Assembly: GCA_963771295.1 (NCBI GenBank)
Contig: CAVYTB010000013.1
Coordinates: 558,001-622,000 of the forward strand
From: Acidiferrum sp963771295
GTDB taxonomy: Bacteria; Acidobacteriota; Terriglobia; Acidiferrales; UBA7541
Direction: 5' to 3'
DNA: 64,000 bases
Part shown: piece after piece, positions 19,370-27,321 of the stretch
How the letters are laid out: every line of letters begins with the position of its first letter
Position numbering within the stretch: position 1 is the first letter of the stretch
Position numbers and translations under genes: made by a program
Notes under the pieces: model-generated
The model's input: only the letters and a program-made list of their open reading frames with translations
What the model was told of the DNA's origin: nothing
Database searches by the model: none

Positions 19370-20350
19370 TCAGCGATTGTAGATGGGGACCAGGAAATAG
19401 GCTTCGAAGTCGGCCCCGCTGCTCGCTTTGCCTTGCGCCTGGATTTCCCAATACGTGGGCGGGGCGTCAGAAAGCAGCGTGGATGGCTGATTTTCGGGCA
19501 GCTTGAAGTCGACAGGAATATCGCCGCCGGCCAGGCCGGTGAGCTGATCGCGGGAAAGCGTTAGCGCGTCCTTGTATAGTTCAAAGCACAGGACCCGGGT
19601 GGTGCGGTTTTGGCCGGAGCCGGTGGTGACGTATTTTTCCTGGACGCAGCGCAGCGTGAAGGTGAGTTCATCGAACGCGGCAATGTGGTGCGGCGCGCGC
19701 AGCCGGCCGTGAAAGGTTTGGCCGAGGAAATACGGAAATTCGTCGTAAACGAAAAAAGTGTTGCCGTAGCGGAGCAGTTCACCAAGCATTTGCAGCCAGC
19801 GCCCCCAAAAAATCAGGCCAAGCAATGCGAAAAGGGTGGCGACGACCAAAAACATGCGCCCCATCCCGGGCGTATTCAGGCCGACCCAGAAGAAGGGAAT
19901 CAGGAAAGCGTTCCAACCGAGAGCGGCAACGAAACGGCCCAACATGGTGTTGAAGGCCGAAAAACCGACGCCTTCGCGATGCCAGTGATGATCGACGAGC
20001 CAGGGTTCACCGGGATGCTCGGCGGCTTCGCGTTTGTAAACAGCATGACGCGCGGCGCCGCGCAGGCCGTGAATAATCAGGAACGCTCCGGCAGAGAAGA
20101 AGAAGCAACCAATCAAGCCGATGAGCCAGTCGGGAGCATTCTTGCGGCTGCCGTGCACGAGGTTCAGAGCGGCGCAGATCACACCGATACCTGCTAGTAG
20201 GAACGACAACCCGAACAGCACGGACTTCCAGCCGTCAATCGCCACACTACTTTGTGTGGGATGGTTGAGCAACACAGGCGGCGAGCCGGGTTGCGTGATA
20301 CCCATGCGCTGCGCCAGTAGATTCGGCCCGCCTGAGACGGTGATTGGCAT
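19370..20350 (-). CDS. Four-helix membrane protein, function unknown
   Basis: 326 residues, not recognised as a named family. Four hydrophobic helices: VLFGLSFLLAGIGVICAALN, WLIGLIGCFFFSAGAFLIIH, a third around WNAFLIPFFWVGL, and MFLVVATLFALLGLIFWG. Then a soluble C-terminal half of beta-rich character (LRAPHHIAAFDELTFTLRCV, ELYKDALTLSRDQL) ends FLVPIYNR. The layout recalls DUF3592-like proteins but I cannot confirm that. Start ATG 20350 is chosen over longer frames because it avoids overlap with the tsaD promoter region; the pair is divergent. Confidence 0.7.
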   Translation of the reverse strand: MPITVSGGPNLLAQRMGITQPGSPPVLLNHPTQSSVAIDGWKSVLFGLSFLLAGIGVICAALNLVHGSRKNAPDWLIGLIGCFFFSAGAFLIIHGLRGAARHAVYKREAAEHPGEPWLVDHHWHREGVGFSAFNTMLGRFVAALGWNAFLIPFFWVGLNTPGMGRMFLVVATLFALLGLIFWGRWLQMLGELLRYGNTFFVYDEFPYFLGQTFHGRLRAPHHIAAFDELTFTLRCVQEKYVTTGSGQNRTTRVLCFELYKDALTLSRDQLTGLAGGDIPVDFKLPENQPSTLLSDAPPTYWEIQAQGKASSGADFEAYFLVPIYNR

Positions 20351-20443
20351 AGATGCTCCGAGCGTTCTTCCGACTTTGCGGGGCCAAGGCGTTGGCTGGC
20401 AATAGGACTTGCAGCCAATGAGTAAAGGGGCTGCGGGAGCGTG

Positions 20444-20452
20444 TGCTAGCAT
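20444..20452 (+). promoter_or_regulatory. Extended -10 element of tsaD
   Basis: TGCTAGCAT (hexamer TAGCAT 20447-20452), 16 nt before ATG 20469. It supports that start over the upstream ATGs in frame. Confidence 0.4.
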
Positions 20453-20468
20453 GGGTCGTGGAGCGAAA

Positions 20469-21611
20469 ATGTCGGTGGGAAAGAGCAGTGGAGTAAGGAT
20501 TTTAGGCATTGAGTCGTCGTGCGACGAGACGGCGGCGGCCGTGGTGGAGGACGGGCGGAAGATCCTGTCCAGCGTGGTGGCGTCGCAGATCGATATTCAC
20601 CGTAAATATGGCGGAGTTGTGCCGGAACTGGCTTCGCGGGAGCACCTGCGGCAGATTGTGCCCGTGGTGCGCGAAGCGATGAGCGAAGCCGCGATGGGCT
20701 TGACGGAACTGGACGCCATCGGGGTGACGCAAGGGCCGGGGCTGGCGGGCTCCCTGCTGGTGGGAATCATGTATGGGAAGACGCTGGCCAGAGCGCTGGG
20801 CAAGCCGCTGGTAGCGGTGAACCATCTGGAAGGGCATGTCCACGCAGCGTTTCTGGAAGCATATAAGGGTGGAGAAGAGCCGAAGTTGCCAGCGGTGTGC
20901 CTGATCGTATCGGGCGGACACACGGTGCTGTTTGAAGTGAAAGCTGGCGAAGCCGACGGTAACGAGGCGTTCGCGTACCGCAAGTTGGGCGGCACGCGAG
21001 ATGACGCGGCTGGGGAAGCATACGACAAAGTGGCGAAGCTGCTGGGGCTGGGTTATCCCGGCGGACCCATTCTGGACAAGCTTGCCGCGGCAGCGGGAAA
21101 TGCGCCGGCTCCGGTAAAGTTTGGTCCTACGAAGACGCGAGGCAATGCGCTGGATTTCAGCTTTAGCGGATTGAAGACCGCGGTGCTGTATCACGTGCGC
21201 GAGCATCCGGAATATCGCGAAGAGATTCAAAAGAGGGAAGACGCGATGGCGCAGGGTCATCGCAAACTGGAAGAGTTGCTGCCGCTGTGCAGCAAGGAAA
21301 CGCTAGGGTTGGTGCGGGAATTCCAGAACGCAGTGGTGCGCGACCTGGTGGAACGAACGATGTCGGCGGCGGAAGAGTGCGACGTCGAAACGATCCTGGT
21401 GTCGGGTGGAGTGGCGGCAAATAGCCAGTTGCGAGCGCGATTTGCGGAACGCGCAAAAGGGCTAAAGGTGTTTTTCCCGAGCCGGCCGCTTTCGACGGAC
21501 AATGCGGCGATGATTGCGTCGGCGGCGTATGCGAGGTTCGTGAGGGGCAGGTTTGCGGATGACGAGTTGAATGCGATGGCGAGCATGAAATTGGAAGAGG
21601 CCAGGAAGTAA
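20469..21611 (+). CDS. tsaD: tRNA N6-threonylcarbamoyltransferase subunit TsaD
   Basis: Catalytic subunit that transfers threonylcarbamoyl to A37 of ANN-decoding tRNAs, working with TsaB and TsaE. 380 residues. ASKHA fold: ILGIESSCDETAAAVVEDG near the N-terminus, ASREHLRQIVPVV, GPGLAGSLLVG, the metal-binding HLEGHVHAAF (HxxxH), VSGGHT, GEAYDKVAKLLGLGYPGG, and VSGGVAANSQLR. A longer C-terminal insert (EEIQKREDAMAQGHRKLEE) is present. Start at ATG 20469 has GTGGAG 7 nt upstream. Its partner TsaB is about 1 kb further on, beyond carD. Confidence 0.96.
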   Translation: MSVGKSSGVRILGIESSCDETAAAVVEDGRKILSSVVASQIDIHRKYGGVVPELASREHLRQIVPVVREAMSEAAMGLTELDAIGVTQGPGLAGSLLVGIMYGKTLARALGKPLVAVNHLEGHVHAAFLEAYKGGEEPKLPAVCLIVSGGHTVLFEVKAGEADGNEAFAYRKLGGTRDDAAGEAYDKVAKLLGLGYPGGPILDKLAAAAGNAPAPVKFGPTKTRGNALDFSFSGLKTAVLYHVREHPEYREEIQKREDAMAQGHRKLEELLPLCSKETLGLVREFQNAVVRDLVERTMSAAEECDVETILVSGGVAANSQLRARFAERAKGLKVFFPSRPLSTDNAAMIASAAYARFVRGRFADDELNAMASMKLEEARK

Positions 21612-21724
21612 GGAGTATGGATGCAGAGGCAGAGATTGAGAACCTGAGTTCCTGCGAGTCTTTACTTCATTGCGTCGCTTCGTTACGTCGATAGGTCATT
21701 ACTTTTGCTTCGTGGTTTTGCAAA

Positions 21725-21747
21725 GCGGCGGCTAGCCGCCGCACTCC
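21725..21747 (-). repeat. 23-bp palindromic repeat, copy B (inverted)
   Basis: Exact reverse complement of the element at 13622-13644. It sits beside the carD terminator in the convergent tsaD/carD spacer and could itself act as a hairpin. Confidence 0.85.
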
Positions 21748-21780
21748 AAAAGAAAACGGGCTCTTCGGATGAAGAGCCCG
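21746..21780 (-). terminator. Rho-independent terminator of carD
   Basis: Minus strand CGGGCTCTTC-ATCC-GAAGAGCCCG followed by TTTTCTTTT, 24 nt after the carD stop. Ten-pair stem with a T tract, on the carD side only. Confidence 0.85.
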
Positions 21781-21803
21781 CTGATAAATCCTTTGGATGA
21801 CGA

Positions 21804-22328
21804 CTACTGTTCGATTGCTTCCTGCATCATCGGGAACTGCAGCTTGGCCTTGGCCAATGACTTTACCACCAAACCTTCGGCGTTTTCGGCTGTCAGGTTG
21901 CGCGCGGTGGCCATCTCGCTGACGAGGAGATACTTGGCGCGTTCCAACATTTTCTTTTCGCGGAAGGAAAGAGGCTTGCTGCGGGAGAGGGAAACGAGGC
22001 TCTTAAGAACGACAGCAACCTCGAGCAAAGAACCCGTGCGCATGCGCTCGGAGTTCTCTTTGAAGCGGTGCTTCCAATCGTGATGGGAATTGAGTTTGCC
22101 CTTCTCGAGGAAACCGAGCACCTTGGTGGTGTCGTTAGAACGAATAACGGATCGAAGGCCAACAGCCAGCGCGTTGGAATGTGGCACCATAACGCGAAGT
22201 CCGCTGGATACAATGCGAATCATGTAGTAACGTTCGGTTCTGCCGTTCAAGACTCCGTAGCTCATTTGCTCTACAACGCCAACGCCGTGGTTCGGATACA
22301 CAACCTTGTCGCCGATCTTGTAGTCCAT
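21804..22328 (-). CDS. carD: CarD/CdnL-family transcription regulator
   Basis: 174 residues. The N-terminal RNA-polymerase-interacting domain is a Tudor-like fold that binds the RNAP beta subunit: YKIGDKVVYPNHGVGVVEQM, then ERYYMIRI and MVPHSN. The helical DNA-binding domain follows (about 75-160: KHRFKENSERMRTGSLLEVA, LSFREKKMLERAKYLLVSEM). CarD stabilises open promoter complexes, especially at rRNA promoters. Start ATG 22328 is fixed by the conserved first residues; AGGGGG lies about 13 nt upstream. A strong terminator follows the gene. Confidence 0.92.
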   Translation of the reverse strand: MDYKIGDKVVYPNHGVGVVEQMSYGVLNGRTERYYMIRIVSSGLRVMVPHSNALAVGLRSVIRSNDTTKVLGFLEKGKLNSHHDWKHRFKENSERMRTGSLLEVAVVLKSLVSLSRSKPLSFREKKMLERAKYLLVSEMATARNLTAENAEGLVVKSLAKAKLQFPMMQEAIEQ

Positions 22329-22599
22329 AGCTGAGGTTAGCCCCCTAGGAGATGAAACCAGTGTAAAGGGTTGTGCCGCAAGAGTCAAGATATATGCTGT
22401 GGAATGAGGAAGATAGGGAGGGGGCGGTTTCAAATTGGCAATGTAATTGCTCTGGGTCTTGGCCCCGTCTGCTGGGGTTAGGAATCAGCAATATGTCTCA
22501 AAAGGAGCGGTTTTGGTCGTTCTGTGGGTCAAAACAGTGCTTGTCACCCTGGAAACGGCCTGAAAAGGTGGCTCACTTGGACCGATTTGGCGTGTGTCG

Positions 22600-23313
22600 A
22601 TGATCACTTTGGCGCTGGATACTTCGGAGAGTAGAGGGGGCATCGCAGTTCGACGCGACGGCCACACCGTAGCACTGCTCCTGCATGAGGGCACGACAGA
22701 CTACTCATCGTGGCTGCTGGCAGCCACCGAGGAGGCCCTGCGGGAGACTGCTGCCACAATGGACTCGGTGGGACTCTTCGCACCATCGACCGGCCCGGGA
22801 TCGTTTACGGGCGTGCGCATCGGTTTGACGGCAGTGAAGGCCTGGGCCGAAGTGTACGGGAAGCCGGTGGTGGGAGTTTCCCGCTTGGAGGCCATGGCGC
22901 GAGTGGGGGAGCGGTCTGGGATGGTGGCGGCCAGCTACGACGGACAGCGCGGTCAGATTTTCGCTGGCCTGTATCGCTGGGGAGATGGAGTTACCAAGGC
23001 CGTTGAAGGCGAGATGGTGATTAACGCGGAGGGCTTCGTCGCATTCGTCGAGGAACACGCCGGCGACAATGCCGTGCGGTGGGTAACGCTTGACCCTCAA
23101 CTGATTACGTCGGCGCCAAGTTGGGCCGCGCGGCAGCGGCGTGGAGATCGGCTGATCGCGTGCCCTGCCGACGTGGCGAGCCTGATCGGGGAATTGGCGG
23201 AGGAACGCGCGAATCGCGGCCAGTTTACCGATCCATTGGAGCTGGACGCGAACTACGTGCGTCGCTCAGACGCGGAGATTTTCTGGAAGGGACCGGCAAG
23301 CGGTGTGCGCTGA
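22600..23313 (+). CDS. tsaB: tRNA threonylcarbamoyladenosine biosynthesis protein TsaB
   Basis: Non-catalytic ASKHA-fold partner that holds TsaD in the t6A complex. 237 residues: MITLALDTSESRGGIAV, then SVGLFAPSTGPGSFTGVRIG (the PGSFTGxRxG signature), TAVKAWAEVYGKPVVGVSRL and ASYDGQRGQIFAGLY. A GTG six bases earlier is an alternative start. The 3' end overlaps rimI by 11 nt, a common tsaB-rimI arrangement. Confidence 0.94.
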   Translation: MITLALDTSESRGGIAVRRDGHTVALLLHEGTTDYSSWLLAATEEALRETAATMDSVGLFAPSTGPGSFTGVRIGLTAVKAWAEVYGKPVVGVSRLEAMARVGERSGMVAASYDGQRGQIFAGLYRWGDGVTKAVEGEMVINAEGFVAFVEEHAGDNAVRWVTLDPQLITSAPSWAARQRRGDRLIACPADVASLIGELAEERANRGQFTDPLELDANYVRRSDAEIFWKGPASGVR

Positions 23314-23791
23314 GCCAACTAAGGAAGGGCTGGTGATCCGGCCGTTTCGCGTGGATGACGCGGCGGCCGCCAGTGAAATTCTGCTGGAGGCGCCGGAAGC
23401 CGCCGCATGGTCGGCCTCCATGATTCGAGAGCTCCTTGCTTCCGCCGGAGTATCCGGGCTCATCGCAGAACGAAGTGGTCGAGCGAGCGGTTTCATTCTC
23501 GGCCAGGAAGTCCTGGACGAAGGCGAAATTTTGAACTTGGCGGTGGCGAGAGCACACCGGCGGCATGGCGAAGGAACGGCGCTTAGCCGGGAGATGATGA
23601 AGTCCTTTGCCGCTAGGGGAGTACAGCGCGTGTTTCTGGAAGTACGCGAGTCCAACCTGGCCGCTATCGGTTTCTACACGAGGCTGGGCTTTGCGCAAGT
23701 GGGAAGGAGGAAGGGGTATTACCGCGAACCCGTTGAGGCAGCCTTGATTCTGGAGCATAGTACCAAGAATCCACAGATTGGTACGGAATAG
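23303..23791 (+). CDS. rimI: Ribosomal-protein N-acetyltransferase RimI-like (GNAT)
   Basis: 162-residue GNAT acetyltransferase, the usual partner gene of tsaB; E. coli RimI acetylates the N-terminus of S18. Core motifs: EGEILNLAVARAHRRHGEGT (acetyl-CoA-binding R/Q-x-x-G-x-G/A form, here RRHGEGT), then VFLEVRESNLAAIGFYTRLG and a final GRRKGYYREPVEAALIL. GTG start overlaps tsaB. Substrate by homology only. Confidence 0.88.
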   Translation: MCAEPTKEGLVIRPFRVDDAAAASEILLEAPEAAAWSASMIRELLASAGVSGLIAERSGRASGFILGQEVLDEGEILNLAVARAHRRHGEGTALSREMMKSFAARGVQRVFLEVRESNLAAIGFYTRLGFAQVGRRKGYYREPVEAALILEHSTKNPQIGTE

Positions 23792-23794
23792 TCC

Positions 23795-23822
23795 TTGACG
23801 GGGATTTTACCGGGTGTAACCT
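23795..23822 (+). promoter_or_regulatory. Possible sigma-70 promoter of the DUF465 gene
   Basis: TTGACG (23795-23800), 16-bp spacer, TAACCT (23817-23822). The -35 is good, the -10 weak. Confidence 0.35.
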
Positions 23823-23866
23823 GCGTTCATCGGGCATTCACACTTCCCGTCATGAAGGAGGAACGC

Positions 23867-24109
23867 ATGGCAGCAATCCAGCGGGCACCTCGGGACGTAA
23901 TAATCACAGCCGACGCCGAGTATCAGCGTCTGGCAGAAAAGCACCACCAGTACGAAGTAGAATTACAAAACCTCGCAAGATCCCCATTCCTCAATTCTGA
24001 AGACCTCATCGAAGAAATCAGACTGAAAAAATTGAAGCTTCACGTGAAAGACGAGATGGAGCTTTTGGCTGTCCGTATCCACACCTCGCGGGCCGGACAA
24101 GCCTCGTAA
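23867..24109 (+). CDS. DUF465 (YdcH-like) small coiled-coil protein
   Basis: 80 residues, mostly one charged helical hairpin: YQRLAEKHHQYEVELQNLAR and EEIRLKKLKLHVKDEMELLA, the DUF465 pattern. Function not known. The start is very well supported by AAGGAGGAACGC directly before ATG 23867. Confidence 0.85.
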   Translation: MAAIQRAPRDVIITADAEYQRLAEKHHQYEVELQNLARSPFLNSEDLIEEIRLKKLKLHVKDEMELLAVRIHTSRAGQAS

Positions 24110-24199
24110 CCTGTCTGGTTCGCGCATCCTAACAGCTTTCTGTCGTAAAATGACCATGCACCTCCCGTGGAGAAAATCCGCGCCGGAGAAAGGGAGGGT

Positions 24200-24901
24200 A
24201 TGGTCAGAGAAGGTTACTATTTTGGGTTACCACCGTTTCTGCTTGGCGTAATCGGTGTTACCAGCGGATGGCGGTGGGGAATCCTGGCGGGTAGCGTGTT
24301 GGTGGCGCTGGGCCTGTTTGTTTTTTATTTCTTCCGCGATCCGGAGCGAAACATTCCGTCTGAACCCGGCCTGGTAGTGTCCCCTGCCGATGGCCGCGTG
24401 GTGGTGGTGACGGAAGAGGAGCGCGGCGGCCGCGCGGGCAAACGTATCAGTATTTTTCTGGCGATCTGGAATGTGCATGTGAACCGCTCGCCGGCTGCGG
24501 GAACGATCGCCAAGCTGGAATACAGGCCGGGAAAATTTCTGGCGGCGTGGGCGGAAAAGGCTTCGCTGGAAAATGAGCAAAACGTGTTTACCCTGGCAAG
24601 CGAGCACGGCGAGATCGTGTTCAAGCAGATTGCCGGGTGGGTGGCGCGGCGCGTAGTTTCCTGGAAAAAGGCGTGTGACGTGGTTGAACGAGGAGAGCGC
24701 GTGGGCTTGGTGCGTTTTGGCTCGCGAGTGGATGTGTGGATGGCGGCCGAAGCTGAAATTCTTGTAAAGGTGGGGCAAAACGTAAAAGGCGGTTCCAGCG
24801 TAATCGCCAGGATTGCCGAACCCATCGGAGCGCCGCGGATTGCGGGAAACATTTCGGGACGAACGAAAGAGAAAATCAAGGAAGATGACGGCCCAGCGTA
24901 G
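24200..24901 (+). CDS. psd: Phosphatidylserine decarboxylase, short (proenzyme) form
   Basis: Converts phosphatidylserine to phosphatidylethanolamine. 233 residues, the short archaeal-type form. Two N-terminal hydrophobic stretches (PPFLLGVIGVTSG, ILAGSVLVALGLFVFYFF) then FRDPERN, SPADGRVV and IFLAIWNVHVNRSPAAG. The self-cleavage site that yields the pyruvoyl group is GLVRFGSRVDV near residues 176-186 (cleavage expected between Gly and Ser). ATG 24200 follows AGGGAGG closely; GTG 24167 extends it. First gene of a coupled operon with pssA 30 nt downstream. Confidence 0.92.
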   Translation: MVREGYYFGLPPFLLGVIGVTSGWRWGILAGSVLVALGLFVFYFFRDPERNIPSEPGLVVSPADGRVVVVTEEERGGRAGKRISIFLAIWNVHVNRSPAAGTIAKLEYRPGKFLAAWAEKASLENEQNVFTLASEHGEIVFKQIAGWVARRVVSWKKACDVVERGERVGLVRFGSRVDVWMAAEAEILVKVGQNVKGGSSVIARIAEPIGAPRIAGNISGRTKEKIKEDDGPA

Positions 24902-24931
24902 TACTCTGTGGCAGAATGAGCAAAGCAAACA

Positions 24932-25759
24932 ATGGCTGACTACGAACAACACGACATTCCGTTTACCGGGAAAGTCCACAAAGACCCAAAGCGCCGTCGG
25001 GGCATATTCCTGCTGCCGAGTTTGTTCACCGGAGCGAATTTGCTTTGCGGCTATTACGCTTCGATTGCGGCAATCTCCGGCGGAAGCGAAGACCTTGATC
25101 GTGCGGCCAAAGCCATTGGAATTGCGATCGTGTTTGACGCCATGGATGGGCGCATCGCACGGTTGACCGGGACGAACACGGAATTCGGCGTGCAATTTGA
25201 TTCGCTGGCCGACGTTGTCAGTTTCGGAGTTGCGCCCGCGATTCTGGCCTATGCCTGGGGCTATCGCGGCGTGACGGGAATGACTCCTCCGGCTTTTGAA
25301 CAACTGGGACACTTGGCGTGGATCTGCTGCCTGGCGTTTCTGATCTGTACTGCTTGGCGGCTGGCGCGCTTCAACGTGCAAGGCATGGCTCCGGGCGGGT
25401 CCAAGAATTTCGTTGGCATGCCGACGCCTGCGGCCGCGGGAATGGTGGCGGCCACAGTGCACGCGTGCCACTGGATCGGTCCGATCACCGACAAGAGTTG
25501 GGCCATTGCCTTCTTCTTGTTGATGCTGGCGCTGGGCGCGCTGATGACCAGCACCGTCAGGTATTACAGCTTCAAAGACCTGCCGTGGACGCGCAAGCAG
25601 CCTTCGGTGACCATCATTCTGCTGATCCTGCTGGTCGGCGTGATCTGGCGCTATTCGGAATACGTGCTGGTGATTATTGCGAGTGTGTACACGGTGGTTG
25701 GGTTAACGTTGCACGTAGTGCGGGTGTTGCGGCACCGCATGGTCGCCAGGACCGTCTGA
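24932..25759 (+). CDS. pssA: CDP-diacylglycerol-serine O-phosphatidyltransferase
   Basis: Makes phosphatidylserine, the substrate of the preceding gene product, so the pair forms the PE pathway. 275 residues with about seven hydrophobic segments. The CDP-alcohol phosphotransferase motif D-x2-DG-x2-AR-x8-G-x3-D-x3-D is complete: DAMDGRIARLTGTNTE, then FGVQFDSLADVVSFG. The N-terminal 30 residues are basic and soluble. Stop lies 3 nt before the next start. Confidence 0.94.
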   Translation: MADYEQHDIPFTGKVHKDPKRRRGIFLLPSLFTGANLLCGYYASIAAISGGSEDLDRAAKAIGIAIVFDAMDGRIARLTGTNTEFGVQFDSLADVVSFGVAPAILAYAWGYRGVTGMTPPAFEQLGHLAWICCLAFLICTAWRLARFNVQGMAPGGSKNFVGMPTPAAAGMVAATVHACHWIGPITDKSWAIAFFLLMLALGALMTSTVRYYSFKDLPWTRKQPSVTIILLILLVGVIWRYSEYVLVIIASVYTVVGLTLHVVRVLRHRMVARTV

Positions 25760-25762
25760 TTC

Positions 25763-26776
25763 ATGTCCGCAGATCGAAACTCCCAAAAAATAGTGTTGGC
25801 CGGGGCGTCGTCGCTTCTGGGAAGCGAAGTGAAGTCTTTGCTGGAAGAGAGCCGCTTCGCTGGCTGGGATTTGCGGCTGGTGGATGAGGATGAAGCTGCA
25901 GGCATATTGACCGAAGCGGGCGGGGAAGCCGCGTTGATTCAGAAAGTGGAGGAAGGCACCTTTCGTGGCGTGCGCTTCGCGTTTCTGGCCAGCTCGCGCG
26001 GATTTGGCGAACAATGTTTGGCGCCGGCGCGTGAAGCCGGAGCCGCTGTGATCGACTTTTCGCACGCAGCGATGTCTGATCCCGATGGCGTGCCCTGGTT
26101 TCCGAAGATTGAAGCGCTCAGCGGCAAAAGCGTGTCGAAGAAGTCGCCGGTATTTGGGGTTCTATCCGCCGGGGGAACGGCAATTGCCAGTTTGGCGTTG
26201 GTGTTGCGGCGATTTGCCATGCAGCGGCTTGTGGCCGTGGTGTACGAGCCGGTTTCGGAAGCAGGACGCGCCGGCGTGGAAGAACTCGAGACGCAGACTT
26301 CGCAGCTGCTTTCCTTTCAAAGCGTGGGAAATCGCGTGTTTGGCACGCAGACTGCCTTCAATATGCTTCCGCGATTTGGCAGCGAAAGTCGCGTGGTGCT
26401 GCAGGAAAAGCTTTTGGAACTACGTGCGGAGGTTTCGGCGGCTGTGGGAGACGCGGACGAGGACGCCAAGATATCCGTCAACCTGGTGCACGCGCCGGTG
26501 TTCTACGGCACAACGTTCAGTGTTTGCGCCGATCTCGGCAACGCCACGGATGCGGCGGCGCTGGCGCAGGCAGTGAAGGAAGCCGGGTTCGCGGTAGTGC
26601 CTCCCGAGGAAGCCGGTCCAAGCAACGTCAGCGTGGCGGGCGATACCGCGCTGCACATCAGCGAACCTCGGCCCGACACCGCGCGTGAAAATTGTTGGTG
26701 GTTTTGGGGAGCGGGAGACAATCTGCGCGGGCCTGCGGCAAGCGGCATCAAACTGGCGGAGTGGCTGGATTCATGA
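25763..26776 (+). CDS. Aspartate-semialdehyde-dehydrogenase-family protein lacking the catalytic cysteine (USG-1-like)
   Basis: 337 residues with the Asd fold: N-terminal Rossmann motif KIVLAGASSLLGSEVKSLL and a C-terminal dimerisation-type domain (NRVFGTQTAFNMLPRFGSES). The nucleophile motif of true Asd enzymes (NCST) is replaced by GVLSAGGTAIASL near residues 131-143 with no Cys, and the later RVPVxxGH region reads HAPVFYGTTFSV, losing the His. That resembles the E. coli Usg/USG-1 branch of the family, whose role is unknown. It starts 3 nt after pssA and overlaps lptE by 4 nt, so it is cotranscribed with envelope genes. Inference: a pseudoenzyme or an enzyme with other chemistry. Confidence 0.82.
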   Translation: MSADRNSQKIVLAGASSLLGSEVKSLLEESRFAGWDLRLVDEDEAAGILTEAGGEAALIQKVEEGTFRGVRFAFLASSRGFGEQCLAPAREAGAAVIDFSHAAMSDPDGVPWFPKIEALSGKSVSKKSPVFGVLSAGGTAIASLALVLRRFAMQRLVAVVYEPVSEAGRAGVEELETQTSQLLSFQSVGNRVFGTQTAFNMLPRFGSESRVVLQEKLLELRAEVSAAVGDADEDAKISVNLVHAPVFYGTTFSVCADLGNATDAAALAQAVKEAGFAVVPPEEAGPSNVSVAGDTALHISEPRPDTARENCWWFWGAGDNLRGPAASGIKLAEWLDS

Positions 26777-27321
26777 TCCGCAGCACAGGCTCACGTATTC
26801 TGCTCGGCACGCTGGCGGCGGTGCTATTCACAGGCTGCGGGTACCATGTGGCAGGCCGCAACCCTGCTCTGCCCAAAAACATCACAGTGATTGCCGTACC
26901 GCCGATGGAAAACAAGACCACCACATACCGCATCGAACAAAAATTGACGGCCGCGACGATTCATGAATTCCTCCGGAAGACGCGCTACAAGGTTGTTTCC
27001 GACCCGAATGGCGGCGACGCGGTGCTGACCGGAAAAGTGTTGGCGCTGGAAGCGTTGCCGCTGACATTCCAGTCGACCAGCACGGCCACCACGAGCACGG
27101 CGCAGGCCACCACCATGCTCGTCACCATGAGATGCGAGGTTACCCTGAAGGACCGCATCACCGAGAAAGTGCTATACCACAACGACAATTTCGTCTTTCG
27201 CGGAGAATACGAATTGTCCACCGATGTGCGCAGCTTCTTCCAGGAAGGCGACCCGGCAATCGATCGCATGTCGCAGGATTTTGCGGCCCGGCTGGTGGCA
27301 GCGGTCACGGAGAACTACTGA
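26773..27321 (+). CDS. lptE: LPS-assembly lipoprotein LptE
   Basis: Outer-membrane lipoprotein that plugs LptD and helps insert LPS. 182 residues: signal MIRSTGSRILLGTLAAVL, lipobox FTGC with Cys about 23, then GYHVAGRNPALPKNITVIAV, an LptE-family start. Mature part of alternating strands with KTRYKVVSDPNGGDAVLTGK and a Thr/Ser-rich stretch; C-terminal QDFAARLVAAVTENY. ATG overlaps the previous stop (ATGA) and its own stop overlaps the holA start (TGATG). Confidence 0.9.
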   Translation: MIRSTGSRILLGTLAAVLFTGCGYHVAGRNPALPKNITVIAVPPMENKTTTYRIEQKLTAATIHEFLRKTRYKVVSDPNGGDAVLTGKVLALEALPLTFQSTSTATTSTAQATTMLVTMRCEVTLKDRITEKVLYHNDNFVFRGEYELSTDVRSFFQEGDPAIDRMSQDFAARLVAAVTENY

